From Nocardioides panaciterrulae (GTDB lineage Bacteria; Actinomycetota; Actinomycetes; Propionibacteriales; Nocardioidaceae), in NCBI RefSeq assembly GCF_013409645.1, contig NZ_JACCBG010000001.1, positions 2,602,001 to 2,666,000 of the forward strand: a stretch of DNA of 64,000 bases, given 5' to 3'. Within the stretch, counting starts at the first letter, position 1. Each line of letters opens with the position of its first letter. The translations under genes and the position numbers were made by a program. The notes under the pieces are model-generated. The model searched no databases and was not told where the DNA came from. It saw nothing but the letters and a program-made list of their open reading frames with translations. Shown piece by piece: positions 25,168 through 34,619 of the stretch.

Positions 25168-26769
25168 ATGACCCTGAGCCGCCGCGCCCTGTTCCGTTCC
25201 GCCGCAGCCGTCGCGGGCGTGGCCGCCGTCACCGGGGTCACCGGGCTGGCCGAGGAGGCCGTCGCCGGCGCGTGGAGCGTCGGCAGGACCACGCTGGACC
25301 GGGTGCTGCTCCGTGGTCCCGCCGGCAGGCACGGCTGGCGCCCGGTGGTGAGCGGCGCCGGCGAGCCGCACCTGGTCCGCGGCGACCTCGCCGGTCCCCG
25401 GAGCGGCCGCGGGAAGCGGCGGACGCCGCTGCTGGCCTTCGTCCAGCTCTCCGACGTGCACATCGTCGACGCCCAGTCCCCCCTGCGCAAGGAGATGGCC
25501 GAGGTGCTCTCCAGCTCGGCCTACCGGCCGCAGGAGGTGCTCACGGCCCACATCGCCGAGGCGATGGTGCGCGAGATCAACCAGATCGGCCGGGGCCCGG
25601 TGACCGGCACCGACCTGGCGCTGGCCCTGCAGACCGGGGACAACTCCGACAACGGCCAGTACAACGAGACCCGGTGGAACATCGACCTGCTCGACGGTGG
25701 CACCGTGCGCCAGGACTCCGGCGACCTGACCCGCTACGAGGGCGTCATGGACGACGACCCGACGTACTACGACCCGCAGTTCTGGCACCCGGGCGCACCC
25801 GCGGGGCTGCCGGTCGACCGCTACCGCCAGGCCGGGTTCCCGAGGCGGCCCGGACTGCTCGACGAGTGCCGGCGGCCCTTCCGCGCCCACGGCCTGCGCA
25901 TGCAGTGGTTCACCGCCTTCGGCAACCACGACGGGCTCTGGCAGGGCAACTTCGTGCACACCGACCCCGACAACGCGATCGCCGTCGGCGACCGCAAGAA
26001 CACCTCGAAGGGCGTGCGCACCGTCACCGCCGACCCGGACCGGCGGCTGCTCAGCGCGTCCGAGATGGTCGCCGAGCACTTCACGACGACCGGCCTGCCG
26101 GTGGGCCACGGGTTCACGGAGCAGAACCGGCAGGACGGCACGGCCTACTACACCGTCGACCGCGGCACCGACGGCCTGGTGCGCTTCATCGTCCTGGACT
26201 CCGTCAACCCGTACGGCGGGCAGAACGGCTCGCTGGACCCGGCCCAGTTCGCCTGGCTGCAGCAGCAGCTCCAGGACGCCGCCGACCGGCTGGTCGTGGT
26301 GGCCTGCCACCACCCGTCCTGGTCGATGACCAACGCGACCGTGCCCACGGGGGCGCCCGCCGACCGGGTGCTGGGCGGGCAGCTGGTCGAGGAGCTGCTC
26401 GCGCACGAGAACGTCGTGGCCTGGGTCAACGGCCACACCCACCGCAACACGGTCCGGGCCCACTCGCGCCCGGCCGGCGGCGGCTTCTGGGAGATCAACA
26501 CCGCCTCGCACATCGACTGGCCCCAGCAGTCGCGGATCATCGAGATGGTCGACAACCACGACGGCACGGTGTCGATCTTCGCCACCATGGTCGACCACGG
26601 CGCGCCCGTCCGGATGCCCTCGCACCTCGACGGCCCGGTCCGGCTGGCGGCCCTGGGCCGGCTGCTCGCCGCCAACGACCCGCAGGAGCAGTCCACCGAC
26701 CGGCGCGGCAAGCGTCGCGACCGCAACGTGGAGCTGGTGCTGCCGGCCCCGGCGGTCCTTCGCGGCTGA
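25168..26769 (+). CDS. Tat-exported metallophosphoesterase (TIGR03767-like)
   Basis: The protein has 533 residues. The N terminus has a twin-arginine motif (SRRALFRS, residues 4-11) and a hydrophobic stretch, so it is probably exported folded. Calcineurin-like phosphoesterase motifs appear in order: LSDVHIVD, QTGDNSDN, FGNHDGLW, CHHPSW and NGHTHRN. The long insert between GDNSDN and GNHD, with many aromatic and proline residues, is typical of the actinobacterial TIGR03767 group of unknown substrate. The ATG at 25168 follows the -10 box. It ends 8 nt before a convergent GNAT gene. Confidence 0.87.
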   Translation: MTLSRRALFRSAAAVAGVAAVTGVTGLAEEAVAGAWSVGRTTLDRVLLRGPAGRHGWRPVVSGAGEPHLVRGDLAGPRSGRGKRRTPLLAFVQLSDVHIVDAQSPLRKEMAEVLSSSAYRPQEVLTAHIAEAMVREINQIGRGPVTGTDLALALQTGDNSDNGQYNETRWNIDLLDGGTVRQDSGDLTRYEGVMDDDPTYYDPQFWHPGAPAGLPVDRYRQAGFPRRPGLLDECRRPFRAHGLRMQWFTAFGNHDGLWQGNFVHTDPDNAIAVGDRKNTSKGVRTVTADPDRRLLSASEMVAEHFTTTGLPVGHGFTEQNRQDGTAYYTVDRGTDGLVRFIVLDSVNPYGGQNGSLDPAQFAWLQQQLQDAADRLVVVACHHPSWSMTNATVPTGAPADRVLGGQLVEELLAHENVVAWVNGHTHRNTVRAHSRPAGGGFWEINTASHIDWPQQSRIIEMVDNHDGTVSIFATMVDHGAPVRMPSHLDGPVRLAALGRLLAANDPQEQSTDRRGKRRDRNVELVLPAPAVLRG

Positions 26770-26777
26770 CCGGCCGG

Positions 26778-27590
26778 TCAGCCGACCGGCAGGGTGTAGG
26801 ACCGCTCCTGGCCGTACGCCGCGAAGCCGGCCCGGCGCAGCACCGGGCCGGAGGTCTCCACCCGTCCCTTGACCAGGGCGAGCGTGCAGCCGTGCTCGAC
26901 CGCGTAGCGCAGGCGCTCCGCGAGCACGCCCCGGTAGGCGCCGCGGCCGCGGGCGGCGGGGACCACGCCGCCGCCCCACAGCCGCGCGACGTCCTCGGCC
27001 ACCGCCAGCCCGCCGGCGGCGACCGCCCGCCCGGCGAGCCGGGCCAGCACGCTGCCACCGCGCCCGGCCCGGTAGGAGGCGTCCGCCTCGGCGCCGAGCT
27101 CGGCCAGCTTGGCCTCCGGCGGGATCGAGCCCTCGCCGAAGGCGGCCATCCCGATCTCGAGCACCTCCCGGGTGGTCGCGGGGTCGCGCTGCCAGCCCAG
27201 CTCCAGGTCGCCCGGGACGTCGAGCGCCGGCAGCGGCCCGGTCAGGTCGAGCGCGAAGACGTCGAGGGTCTCGTCGAGGCGCGCGGCGCGCTCGGCCAGC
27301 AGCGGCTCGAGGTCGGGGGGCGCGTCGAGCGTGACCCAGACCGTGACCCGACCCGCGCCCCACCGGCGGGCGAGGGCGAGCGCCTCGTCGAGCAGCACCG
27401 GGGTGGGCGTGTCGCCGCCGAGCCGCAGGACGCCGGGCCCGGAGGCCGCGAAGTAGTCGGGCCACCGCACCACGACCAGGTCGTCGCGGTGCACCACGAC
27501 GGCGTCGTCGGGGTACCACAGCCACGCGCGCGCGGCCGCGGCCACCCGCTCGTGGCCGATCCCGCCCCCGCCGGCCGGGTCCCGGGTCAT
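26778..27590 (-). CDS. GNAT-family N-acetyltransferase-like protein
   Basis: The protein has 270 residues. The C-terminal half (about 140-265) resembles the GNAT acetyl-CoA site, with [22 protein letters not shown] standing for the RGxGxGxxL loop and [16 protein letters not shown] as the last strand. The N-terminal 130 residues include a tryptophan-rich segment ([16 protein letters not shown]) and may be a degenerate second GNAT domain. The ATG overlaps the rlmN stop (ATGA), so they share a transcript. The substrate is unknown. Confidence 0.7.
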   Translation of the reverse strand: MTRDPAGGGGIGHERVAAAARAWLWYPDDAVVVHRDDLVVVRWPDYFAASGPGVLRLGGDTPTPVLLDEALALARRWGAGRVTVWVTLDAPPDLEPLLAERAARLDETLDVFALDLTGPLPALDVPGDLELGWQRDPATTREVLEIGMAAFGEGSIPPEAKLAELGAEADASYRAGRGGSVLARLAGRAVAAGGLAVAEDVARLWGGGVVPAARGRGAYRGVLAERLRYAVEHGCTLALVKGRVETSGPVLRRAGFAAYGQERSYTLPVG

Positions 27591-28747
27591 GCCTCGGTGG
27601 CGGCCAGCTGCCCGCAGGCCCCGTCGATCTCGCGGCCGCGGGTGTCGCGGACCGTGGTGGGGATGCCCTTCGCCTCCAGCCGGCGCACGAACTCGCGCTC
27701 GTCGGCGGGGTCGGAGGCGGTCCACTTCGACCCGGGGGTCGGGTTGAGCGGGATCAGGTTGACGTGCACCCAGCCCCAGTCGCCCCGGGCGTTGAGCACG
27801 TCGCCGAGCAGGTCCGCCCGCCAGGCCTGGTCGTTGATGCCGCGCATCATGGCGTACTCGATCGAGACCCGGCGCTTGGTGGTGCGGGCGTAGTTCCAGG
27901 CGGCGTCGACGGTCTCGTCGACCGAGAACCGGGTGTTGATCGGGACCAGCTCGTTGCGCAGCTCGTCGTCGGGCGCGTGCAGGCTCAGGGCCAGCGTCAC
28001 CGGGATGCCCTCCTCGGCGAGCTGGTTGATCCGCGGCACCAGGCCCACGGTCGAGACCGTGACGCCACGCGCCGACATCCCCAGCCCGTCGGGGGTCGGG
28101 TCGGTGAGCCGGCGGACGGCGCCGATCACGGCCTTGTAGTTGGCCAGCGGCTCGCCCATCCCCATGAACACCACGTTGGAGACCCGGCCCGGTCCCCCGG
28201 GGACCTCGCCGCGGTGCATCGCCCGGGCGCCGGCCACGACCTGCTCGACGATCTCGGCGGTGGACATGTTGCGCTGCAGCCCGCCCTGACCGGTGGCGCA
28301 GAACGGGCAGGCCATCCCGCAGCCGGCCTGGCTGGAGACGCACACGGTGGCGCGATCGGGGTAGCGCATCAGCACCGACTCCACCAGGGCGCCGTCGAAG
28401 AGCCTCCACAGGGTCTTGCGGGTGGTCCCCCGGTCGGCCTCCATCGTCCGCAGCGGGCTCATCAGCGGCGGCAGCAGCGCCGCCACGAGCTGCTCGCGCT
28501 GCGCGGCCGGCAGATCCGTCATCTGCGCCGGGTCGTCGACCAGTCGGGCGAAGTAGTGCGTGGACAGCTGCTTGGCCCGGAAGCCGGGCAGGCCCAGCTC
28601 GGCGGCCCGCCGGCTGCGCTCCTCGGCGGTGAGGTCGGCGAGGTGGCGCGGCGGCTTGCGCCGGCCGCGTGGCTCGTCGAAGACGAGGGGAAGCGTCGCC
28701 GCCCCCTCCTGGGGGGCGGGCGCGGTGGACTCAGCAGCATCGGACAT
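27587..28747 (-). CDS. rlmN: Dual-specificity RNA methyltransferase RlmN
   Basis: Radical-SAM enzyme that methylates C2 of A2503 in 23S rRNA and A37 in some tRNAs. The protein has 386 residues. The iron-sulphur motif is CGMACPFC (Cys143, Cys147, Cys150), with the SAM-binding [12 protein letters not shown]. The mechanistic cysteine near the C terminus is in DGACGQL (Cys378). LPGFRAKQL near residue 53 belongs to the N-terminal RNA-binding part. It is followed by a coupled GNAT gene. In many actinobacteria rlmN lies close to dxr; here the polyamine region separates them. Confidence 0.96.
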   Translation of the reverse strand: MSDAAESTAPAPQEGAATLPLVFDEPRGRRKPPRHLADLTAEERSRRAAELGLPGFRAKQLSTHYFARLVDDPAQMTDLPAAQREQLVAALLPPLMSPLRTMEADRGTTRKTLWRLFDGALVESVLMRYPDRATVCVSSQAGCGMACPFCATGQGGLQRNMSTAEIVEQVVAGARAMHRGEVPGGPGRVSNVVFMGMGEPLANYKAVIGAVRRLTDPTPDGLGMSARGVTVSTVGLVPRINQLAEEGIPVTLALSLHAPDDELRNELVPINTRFSVDETVDAAWNYARTTKRRVSIEYAMMRGINDQAWRADLLGDVLNARGDWGWVHVNLIPLNPTPGSKWTASDPADEREFVRRLEAKGIPTTVRDTRGREIDGACGQLAATEA

Positions 28748-28782
28748 AGGCCTCGATCATCGCACCCGGACCCCGGACGGGG

Positions 28783-29157
28783 CTAAAGCGAGCCTCCATG
28801 AGAGTTCTCACGCCCGACCAGGACCCACAGCACCACCGCGGCCACGCCGAGGACCACCAGGGCCGTGGTGACCACGCCGACGAGCATGTAGCCGCCGAAC
28901 CTGCGAGTGGGCGGGGCCACCGCCAGGCCGATCGGCACCGCCAGGGAGATCAGCACGAACGGGTAGGCGTCCGCGGCGGTCTGCTCGTCGAAGGCCCAGT
29001 ACAAGATGGCGGCGAAGAGGCTCGGCACCACGATCACGTAGGCGAGGCCGGTGAAGAACCCGGTGATCGCCGTGAAGGTCGGGTGGTCGCGGTGCCACCA
29101 GTCCGGCTGCCGCGCCGGCGGCGCGGCAGTCCCGGGGCGGGTCTGCTCGTCAGTCAT
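28783..29157 (-). CDS. Small membrane protein, unknown function
   Basis: The protein has 124 residues. A polar N terminus of about 28 residues (TDEQTRPGTAAPPARQPDWW) is followed by three predicted membrane segments: AITGFFTGLAYVIVVPSLFA, the AYPFVLISLAVPIGLAV region, and YMLVGVVTTALVVLGVAAVV. No catalytic motif is seen. The ATG has GAGGAT 7 nt upstream. It lies between the histidine phosphatase and rlmN, all on the minus strand. It is not matched to a family I can name. Confidence 0.72.
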   Translation of the reverse strand: MTDEQTRPGTAAPPARQPDWWHRDHPTFTAITGFFTGLAYVIVVPSLFAAILYWAFDEQTAADAYPFVLISLAVPIGLAVAPPTRRFGGYMLVGVVTTALVVLGVAAVVLWVLVGRENSHGGSL

Positions 29158-29323
29158 CGAGACGATCCTCGCAGAGCCGGGCCCGCGAGTCAGCCACCCG
29201 CGCCGGTTCTGTGCGCACCATGTGACACGTGCCGCACGCCCGTCCCGCCCGACCCGGCCGTGCTGCCCGGCGGAGCCCTCCCGGGCCTCGATCGGGTGCC
29301 CCGCCGGCAGGCCGGTGGGGGGA

Positions 29324-29872
29324 TCAGCCTGCGGCCGTGCCGGGCCTGCCGTCCGGGTCGAGGGTGACCACGATCAGGTCGGGCATCGCGAGCGTCCGCC
29401 AGCGCGCGAGGTCGGCGGGCTCCCCGGTGAGCGCGGCGACCAGCGCCGTCCAGGCGGTCCCGTGGCCCACGAGGACCACGTCCTCCTCGGCGTGGGCGGC
29501 GAGGATGCCCTCGACGGCCCGGCTCACCCGTTCCCGGCAGGAGGCGAGCGGCTCCCAGCCGACGTACGCCGACCGCTCGGGCTCGGCGAACGCGCGCTCC
29601 ACGACCGCCGGGAAGTCCTCGATCAGGTCCGTGGAGTCGCGCACGTGCTCGCGCAGGTCGAGCATCACGCCGACCTCGCCGTCGGTGAGCAGCGAGGCGG
29701 TGCCGATCGCCTTGGGCTCCGGTGAGGTGAACCAGGCGGCCCGGTCCGGGAGCCGGCCGGACTCGCGCAGGGCCCAGATGTCGTCGTAGCCCGCCGGGTC
29801 CAGCTCCCACTCGTGGGCGGGAACCCCGGACCGGGGCGCGGAGCGACCGTGTCGCACGAGGAAGAGAGTCAT
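29324..29872 (-). CDS. Histidine phosphatase family protein
   Basis: The protein has 182 residues. It begins with the phosphohistidine motif VRHGRSA (His8). The second arginine region TSPEPKAIGTA deviates from the usual SPLxRAxxTA. The acid and second histidine appear as LREHVRD and VGHGTAW. Relatives include SixA, phosphoserine phosphatases and broad phosphomonoesterases, so the substrate cannot be assigned. The ATG sits 13 nt after the cdsA stop, suggesting one transcript with cdsA. The missing Arg in the second motif may lower or shift activity. Confidence 0.83.
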   Translation of the reverse strand: MTLFLVRHGRSAPRSGVPAHEWELDPAGYDDIWALRESGRLPDRAAWFTSPEPKAIGTASLLTDGEVGVMLDLREHVRDSTDLIEDFPAVVERAFAEPERSAYVGWEPLASCRERVSRAVEGILAAHAEEDVVLVGHGTAWTALVAALTGEPADLARWRTLAMPDLIVVTLDPDGRPGTAAG

Positions 29873-29885
29873 CGGATCGTCCGCC

Positions 29886-30773
29886 TCAGAACACCAGGTA
29901 GTGCAGCAGCAGCCAGATCGGCGCGATCGTGGCGAGCAGCGAGTCGAGTCGGTCCATGAGACCCCCGTGCCCCGGGATCACCTGGCTCATGTCCTTGATG
30001 CCGAGATCGCGCTTCATCACCGACTCGCACAGGTCGCCCAGCGTGGCCATCACCACCGCGATCAGGCCGAGCAGCACGCCGACCCACCAGTCGCCCTCGA
30101 GCAGGAAGACCACCAGCGCCCAGCCGACGACCACGCAGAACAGCACCGAGCCCGCGAAGCCCTCCCAGGACTTCTTCGGCGAGATGACCGGGGCCATCGG
30201 GTGCCTGCCGAACAGCACGCCGGCGATGTAGCCGCCGATGTCGGAGGCGATCGTGACCAGCACGAAGGCGATGATGCCCTTCACGCCGTCGTCGTCGAGG
30301 CCGCCGCCCCCACCCGCGCCCCCCTCGGAGAGCATCAGCGCCACGAACGAGCCCAGGAACGGCACGTAGACCAGCGTGAACACCGCGGCGGTGGCGTTCT
30401 TGACGTAGCCGTCGATGCCGCGGCGCAGCAGCCACAGCATGACCACCAGCGCCGAGACCGCGGTGGCCGTGACCAGGGCGTCGGCACCCCAGACGTAGGC
30501 CACCACGACCATCACGACTCCCCCGAGCATCAGCGGCTGCTCGGGAACGTCGATGTCCTTGGCCCGCATGCCGCGGTGGAGCTCCCAGACCGCGACGACC
30601 ACGGCCGCGGCCACGATCAGCATGAAGGCGGTCTTCCAGACCAGCAGCGACGCGGCGACCGCCGCGAGCAGCACGACGGCGGACGCGACCGCCTTGCGCA
30701 GGTCGCGCCCCGCGCGCCCGTAGACGGGCGGGGGCACGGACCCGGGGCCCGGGCCGGGCGAGGTCTCGGTCAT
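29886..30773 (-). CDS. cdsA: Phosphatidate cytidylyltransferase
   Basis: Makes CDP-diacylglycerol from CTP and phosphatidic acid for phospholipid synthesis. The protein has 295 residues with about eight membrane segments. Family motifs SPKKSWEGFAGS and, near the C terminus, the MKRDLGIKDMSQVIPGHGGLMDRLDS signature with catalytic Asp/Lys/His/Gly are intact. A glycine-rich loop (GGAGGGGGLDDDG) lies near residue 150. It is in the conserved pyrH-frr-cdsA order, 22 nt after frr. Confidence 0.95.
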   Translation of the reverse strand: MTETSPGPGPGSVPPPVYGRAGRDLRKAVASAVVLLAAVAASLLVWKTAFMLIVAAAVVVAVWELHRGMRAKDIDVPEQPLMLGGVVMVVVAYVWGADALVTATAVSALVVMLWLLRRGIDGYVKNATAAVFTLVYVPFLGSFVALMLSEGGAGGGGGLDDDGVKGIIAFVLVTIASDIGGYIAGVLFGRHPMAPVISPKKSWEGFAGSVLFCVVVGWALVVFLLEGDWWVGVLLGLIAVVMATLGDLCESVMKRDLGIKDMSQVIPGHGGLMDRLDSLLATIAPIWLLLHYLVF

Positions 30774-30795
30774 GTGGTGGGGAGGCTCGGGAGGC

Positions 30796-31353
30796 TCAGA
30801 CCTCGAGCAGCTCGGCTTCCTTGTTCTTCAGCATCTCGTCGATCGCGTCCGTGTGCTTCTTGGTGATCGAGTCCAGCCGCTTCTCGGCGCCGGTGACGTC
30901 GTCCTTGCCGACCTCGCCGTCCTTCTCGAGCTTCTCCAGGCCCTGCTTGGCCGAGCGCCGCAGGTTGCGCACCGCGACCCGGCCGTCCTCGGCCTTGGAC
31001 CGCGCGACCTTGATGTACTCCTTGCGCCGCTCCTCGGTCAGCTCGGGGAACACGCAGCGGATGACCCTGCCGTCGTCGGCCGGGTTCACGCCGAGGTCGG
31101 AGTCGCGGATGGCCCTCTCGATGTTCTTCATCGCGCCCTGGTCGAAGGGCGAGATCAAGATGACGCGGGCCTCGGGTGCGGTGAACGACGCGAGCTGCTG
31201 CAGCGGCGTCATCGAGCCGTAGTAGTCCACCACGATCTTGCTGAACATGCCGGGGTGGGCCCGGCCCGCGCGGATCGCCGCGAACTCCTCGCGCGTCGCC
31301 TCGACCGACTTGTCCATCTTGCTGTCGGCCTCGTTGAGGATGTCGTTGATCAC
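30796..31353 (-). CDS. frr: Ribosome recycling factor
   Basis: Splits post-termination ribosomes together with EF-G. The protein has 185 residues, the standard length. Conserved blocks include EEFAAIRAGRAHPGMF, YYGSMTPLQQLA, LGVNPADDGRVIRC and VAVRNLRRSAK. It starts with GTG at 31351-31353 with TAGGAGC upstream, and lies 43 nt after pyrH. Confidence 0.97.
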   Translation of the reverse strand: MINDILNEADSKMDKSVEATREEFAAIRAGRAHPGMFSKIVVDYYGSMTPLQQLASFTAPEARVILISPFDQGAMKNIERAIRDSDLGVNPADDGRVIRCVFPELTEERRKEYIKVARSKAEDGRVAVRNLRRSAKQGLEKLEKDGEVGKDDVTGAEKRLDSITKKHTDAIDEMLKNKEAELLEV

Positions 31354-31396
31354 GGTGTGCTCCTACGTCGTGGGATGTTGCGGCGGGACCGGGCGC

Positions 31397-32110
31397 TCAG
31401 TCGCGCGAGACCGTCGTACCGATCTTCTCACCGGTCACGGCGCGGCCGATGGTGCCCGCCGTCGAGAGGTTGAAGAAGACCATGTCGAGGTCGTTGTCGC
31501 GGGCGAGGCTGACCGACGTGGCGTCGGCGACCTTCAGCCCGCGCGCCAGGAACTCGTCGTAGGTCAGCGCGTCGAACATCACCGCGGCAGGGTTCTGGTG
31601 CGGGTCGGAGTCGTAGACGCCGTCGACGCCCTGCTTGCCCATCAAGATGACCTCGCAGCGCGTCTCGAGCGCCCGCTGGGCCGCCACGGTGTCGGTGGAG
31701 AAGAACGGCATGCCGGCGCCGGCGCCGAAGATGACGACTCGACCCTTCTCGAGGTGCCGGATGGCGCGCCGGGGGATGTACGGCTCGGCCACCTGGCCCA
31801 TGGTGATCGCGGTCTGGACGCGCGTCTCGACGCCGTGCTTCTCGATGAAGTCCTGGAGCGCCAGGCAGTTCATCACCGTGCCCAGCATGCCCATGTAGTC
31901 GGCCCGCGCGCGCTCCATGCCGCGCTGCTGGAGCTCCGCGCCCCGGAAGAAGTTGCCACCTCCCACGACGATCGCCACCTGGACACCCGAACGGGCGACC
32001 TCGGCGATCTCCGCGGCGATCGCGTTGATGACGTCGAGGTCCAGCCCCACCTGACCACCGCCGAACACCTCGCCGGACAGCTTGAGCAGGACTCGCTTGT
32101 AGCCGGTCAT
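31397..32110 (-). CDS. pyrH: UMP kinase
   Basis: Phosphorylates UMP to UDP; bacterial hexameric type of the amino-acid kinase fold. The protein has 237 residues. The N-terminal [19 protein letters not shown], the catalytic-region [15 protein letters not shown], and [13 protein letters not shown] blocks are intact. It is first in pyrH-frr-cdsA and has its own promoter in the gap after tsf. Confidence 0.97.
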   Translation of the reverse strand: MTGYKRVLLKLSGEVFGGGQVGLDLDVINAIAAEIAEVARSGVQVAIVVGGGNFFRGAELQQRGMERARADYMGMLGTVMNCLALQDFIEKHGVETRVQTAITMGQVAEPYIPRRAIRHLEKGRVVIFGAGAGMPFFSTDTVAAQRALETRCEVILMGKQGVDGVYDSDPHQNPAAVMFDALTYDEFLARGLKVADATSVSLARDNDLDMVFFNLSTAGTIGRAVTGEKIGTTVSRD

Positions 32111-32143
32111 CCAGGACCTCCCTGATCGTCGTCGCCCACCTGC

Positions 32144-32149
32144 AACCTA
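32144..32149 (-). promoter_or_regulatory. -10 box of the pyrH promoter
   Basis: On the minus strand GATAGGTTGCAGG carries the -10 TAGGTT about 34 nt before the pyrH ATG. This would give a short leader of about 27 nt including GGGAGG. No clear -35 is seen. Confidence 0.45.
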
Positions 32150-32261
32150 TCGGATCCGGCCGGTCCGGCCCGACTCGGCCGTCGTCCCTCGCGACCGGCT
32201 CGGGCCCGGCCACGACCAGACGGCGGCACCCGGTCTCGGTGTGGGCTGCTGGAGTAGCACA

Positions 32262-32301
32262 GGGCCGGTCCGGCGAGCGGTGAAGCTCGCGGGACCGGCC
32301 C
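32262..32301 (-). terminator. Hairpin terminator after tsf
   Basis: GGGCCGGTCC (32262-32271) pairs with GGACCGGCCC (32292-32301), and GCGAGC with GCTCGC continues inside around a GGTGAA loop. It begins 18 nt after the tsf stop. No U-tract follows, as is common in actinobacteria. Confidence 0.7.
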
Positions 32302-32319
32302 CTGGTGCGGACGCTGCGG

Positions 32320-33132
32320 TCAGGCGCCGACCTCGAAGCGGGCGAACCGCTTCAGGGTGGTGCCGGACGCGTCGAGGACCGCCTTGACGGTCTTCTTGTT
32401 CTCGGTCACCGACGGCTGCTCGAGCAGCACGACGTCCTTGAAGAAGCCGTTGAGGCGACCCTCGGTGATCTTGGCGATCGCCTGCTCGGGCTTGCCCTCC
32501 TCGCGCGAGGTGGCCTCGGCGATCTCGCGCTCCTTGGCGACGATGTCCGCCGGGACCTCGTCGCGGCTGAGGTACTGCGGGCGCATCGCGGCGATCTGCA
32601 TCGCGGCGGCACGGGCGGCGTCGGCGTCACCGTCGTACTCGACGAGGACACCCACGGCCGGCGGCAGGTCCGCGGCGCGCTTGTGCATGTAGGCGACGAC
32701 CGGGCCGGCGAAGTGGACGTACTGGCCCAGCTCGATCTTCTCGCCGATCGAGATCGCCAGCCCCTCGACGACCTCGCCGACGGTCTGGGTGCCGAGCGGG
32801 ACGGCCTTGAGCGCCTCGACGTCGGCCGGAGCGGCCTCGGACGCGGCGTCGGCGATCTTCTGGGCGGTGGCGACGAAGTCCTCGCCCTTGGCCACGAAGT
32901 CGGTCTCGCACTTGAGCTCGACCAGGACGCCCGGGGCGTGCGCCACCAGACCGGCGGAGGCCTCGCGCTCGGCGCCACGCTTGGCGGCCTTCGCGGCGCC
33001 CTTGACGCGGAGGAGCTCGACGGCCTTCTCGAAGTCGCCGTCGCTCTCGTCCAGCGCCTTCTTGCAGTCCATCATCCCGGCGCCGGTGAGCTCGCGGAGC
33101 TTCTTGACGTCGGCCGCGGAGAAGTTAGCCAT
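32320..33132 (-). CDS. tsf: Elongation factor Ts
   Basis: Nucleotide exchange factor for EF-Tu. The protein has 270 residues. The N-terminal UBA-like domain ([24 protein letters not shown]) carries the TGAGMMDCK signature, followed by the core with [12 protein letters not shown] and [11 protein letters not shown]. It follows rpsB with a 14-bp hairpin between them. A strong AAGGAAC-like site lies upstream of the ATG. Confidence 0.97.
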   Translation of the reverse strand: MANFSAADVKKLRELTGAGMMDCKKALDESDGDFEKAVELLRVKGAAKAAKRGAEREASAGLVAHAPGVLVELKCETDFVAKGEDFVATAQKIADAASEAAPADVEALKAVPLGTQTVGEVVEGLAISIGEKIELGQYVHFAGPVVAYMHKRAADLPPAVGVLVEYDGDADAARAAAMQIAAMRPQYLSRDEVPADIVAKEREIAEATSREEGKPEQAIAKITEGRLNGFFKDVVLLEQPSVTENKKTVKAVLDASGTTLKRFARFEVGA

Positions 33133-33180
33133 GTTCCTTCTTCCCTCGAGAGGTGTGGGTGGTGGTTCGGTCGCCGCTGC

Positions 33181-33212
33181 GCTGTGCGCCGGCCTGGAGG
33201 CCGGCGCACAGC
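33181..33212 (-). terminator. Hairpin between rpsB and tsf
   Basis: A perfect 14-bp stem (GCTGTGCGCCGGCC, 33181-33194, with 33199-33212) has a 4-nt loop. It lies 16 nt after the rpsB stop and 48 nt before tsf. It could end part of the rpsB transcripts and set the S2 to EF-Ts ratio, or protect the 3' end. Confidence 0.65.
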
Positions 33213-33228
33213 GATCGCGCGGGTTCCG

Positions 33229-34230
33229 TCAGGCCTTGGCCTCGTCGGAGGTGGCGGCCGCGGACTCGGCCGGAGCCTCCTCGGTGGCGGCGGTCTCGGT
33301 AGCGGCGGCCTCGGCCGGAGCAGCGGACTCGTCGGTGGCCGCGGCGGCGGCCTCGGTCGACTCGGCGGCCTCGGAGGAGGCGCCGGTGGCCTCGGCGGCC
33401 GGGGTCGCCTGGGCGGCGGCGTCGCCGCCGGTGGCCTCGACGGCGGCCTTGTCGGCCTCGCCGCCCAGCAGCTCACGCTCCCACTCGGCCAGCGGCTCCG
33501 CGGCAGCCACCTCGGCGGTCTCGCCGCCGGCCTTGCCACCGGAACGGGCGATCAGGCCCTCGGCGACCGCGTCGGCCACGACGCGGGTCAGCAGGCCGAC
33601 GGAGCGGATCGCGTCGTCGTTGCCCGGGATCGGGAAGTCGACGACGTCGGGGTCGCAGTTGGAGTCCAGGATGCCGATGATCGGGATGCGCAGCTTGCGC
33701 GCCTCCTCGACGGCGAGGTGCTCCTTGTTGGTGTCCACGATCCACACCGCGGCGGGGGTCCGGGTCATCTCGCGGATGCCGCCGAGCGACTTGTTGAGCT
33801 TGTCGCGCTCGCGACGCATCTGCAGCAGCTCCTTCTTGGTGCGGCTGCTGCTCGCGACGTCGTCGAAGTCGACCTCGTCGAGCTCCTTGAGGCGGTTGAT
33901 CCGCTGGTGCACGGTCTGGAAGTTGGTGAGCATGCCGCCCAGCCACCGCTGGTTCACGTAGGGCATGCCGACGCGGGTCGCCTGCTCGGCGATCGCCTCC
34001 TGCGCCTGCTTCTTGGTGCCGACGAACATGATCGCGCCGCCCTTGGCGACGGTCTCCTTGATGAAGGCGTAGGAGCGGTCGATGTAGGCCAGCGACTGCT
34101 GCAGGTCGATGATGTAGATGCCGTTGCGCTCGGTCATGATGAAGCGCTTCATCTTCGGGTTCCAGCGCCGGGTCTGGTGTCCGAAGTGCACGCCGCTCTC
34201 GAGAAGCTGGCGCATGGTGACGACTGCCAT
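33229..34230 (-). CDS. rpsB: Ribosomal protein S2, with long Ala/Glu-rich tail
   Basis: 30S subunit protein of 333 residues. The S2 core (residues 1 to about 235) contains [45 protein letters not shown] and [14 protein letters not shown] tail of about 95 residues follows, made almost only of Ala, Glu, Thr, Ser and Asp. Many actinobacterial S2 proteins have acidic tails, but this one is long. The ATG at 34228-34230 has AGGAG upstream. The leader is about 250 nt. Confidence 0.96.
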   Translation of the reverse strand: MAVVTMRQLLESGVHFGHQTRRWNPKMKRFIMTERNGIYIIDLQQSLAYIDRSYAFIKETVAKGGAIMFVGTKKQAQEAIAEQATRVGMPYVNQRWLGGMLTNFQTVHQRINRLKELDEVDFDDVASSSRTKKELLQMRRERDKLNKSLGGIREMTRTPAAVWIVDTNKEHLAVEEARKLRIPIIGILDSNCDPDVVDFPIPGNDDAIRSVGLLTRVVADAVAEGLIARSGGKAGGETAEVAAAEPLAEWERELLGGEADKAAVEATGGDAAAQATPAAEATGASSEAAESTEAAAAATDESAAPAEAAATETAATEEAPAESAAATSDEAKA

Positions 34231-34619
34231 GTGTGTCTCCTGTGATGTGGAGCGCGACACCGTCCGCCCGCCCTTGGACCAGGACGGGCCGGAGCACGCT
34301 CCGATGTGGTTTTCAGTTGCTGCGACCGGGCGGGTGCCCGGCTGCCCTGACGCTCGCGCGAGACCCGGACCTCGCCACGGGGGTGAGGACTGAGGGGCTC
34401 GCCCACGGGTGACCGGAGTCCAGAAGCAGGCTCCGACGCGGTCTGCGGGCGTGCGAAGTCGATCCCGCTGGGGATCGCTCCGGCCAGAGTAGTCCAGCCG
34501 TGCGCCGGCGGGCGAATCCGTGGCCCGGCAGCCGTCCACCGTGAGGGGTCCGGTCCCGGACGTCCACCGCCGGACCGCCGGACCGAGCGACCACCCGGCC
34601 GGCCCGGCAGCCTGTCGGC
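34231..34619. promoter_or_regulatory. rpsB leader and promoter region
   Basis: This 389-bp gap separates rpsB (-) from the M23 gene (+). On the minus strand TACTCT at 34486-34491 fits a -10 box, which would give a leader of about 250 nt. A CGATCCC/GGGATCG hairpin (34460-34477) would lie at its 5' end. Other short GC hairpins occur near 34328-34345. No known riboswitch or r-protein leader is recognised. Confidence 0.4.
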
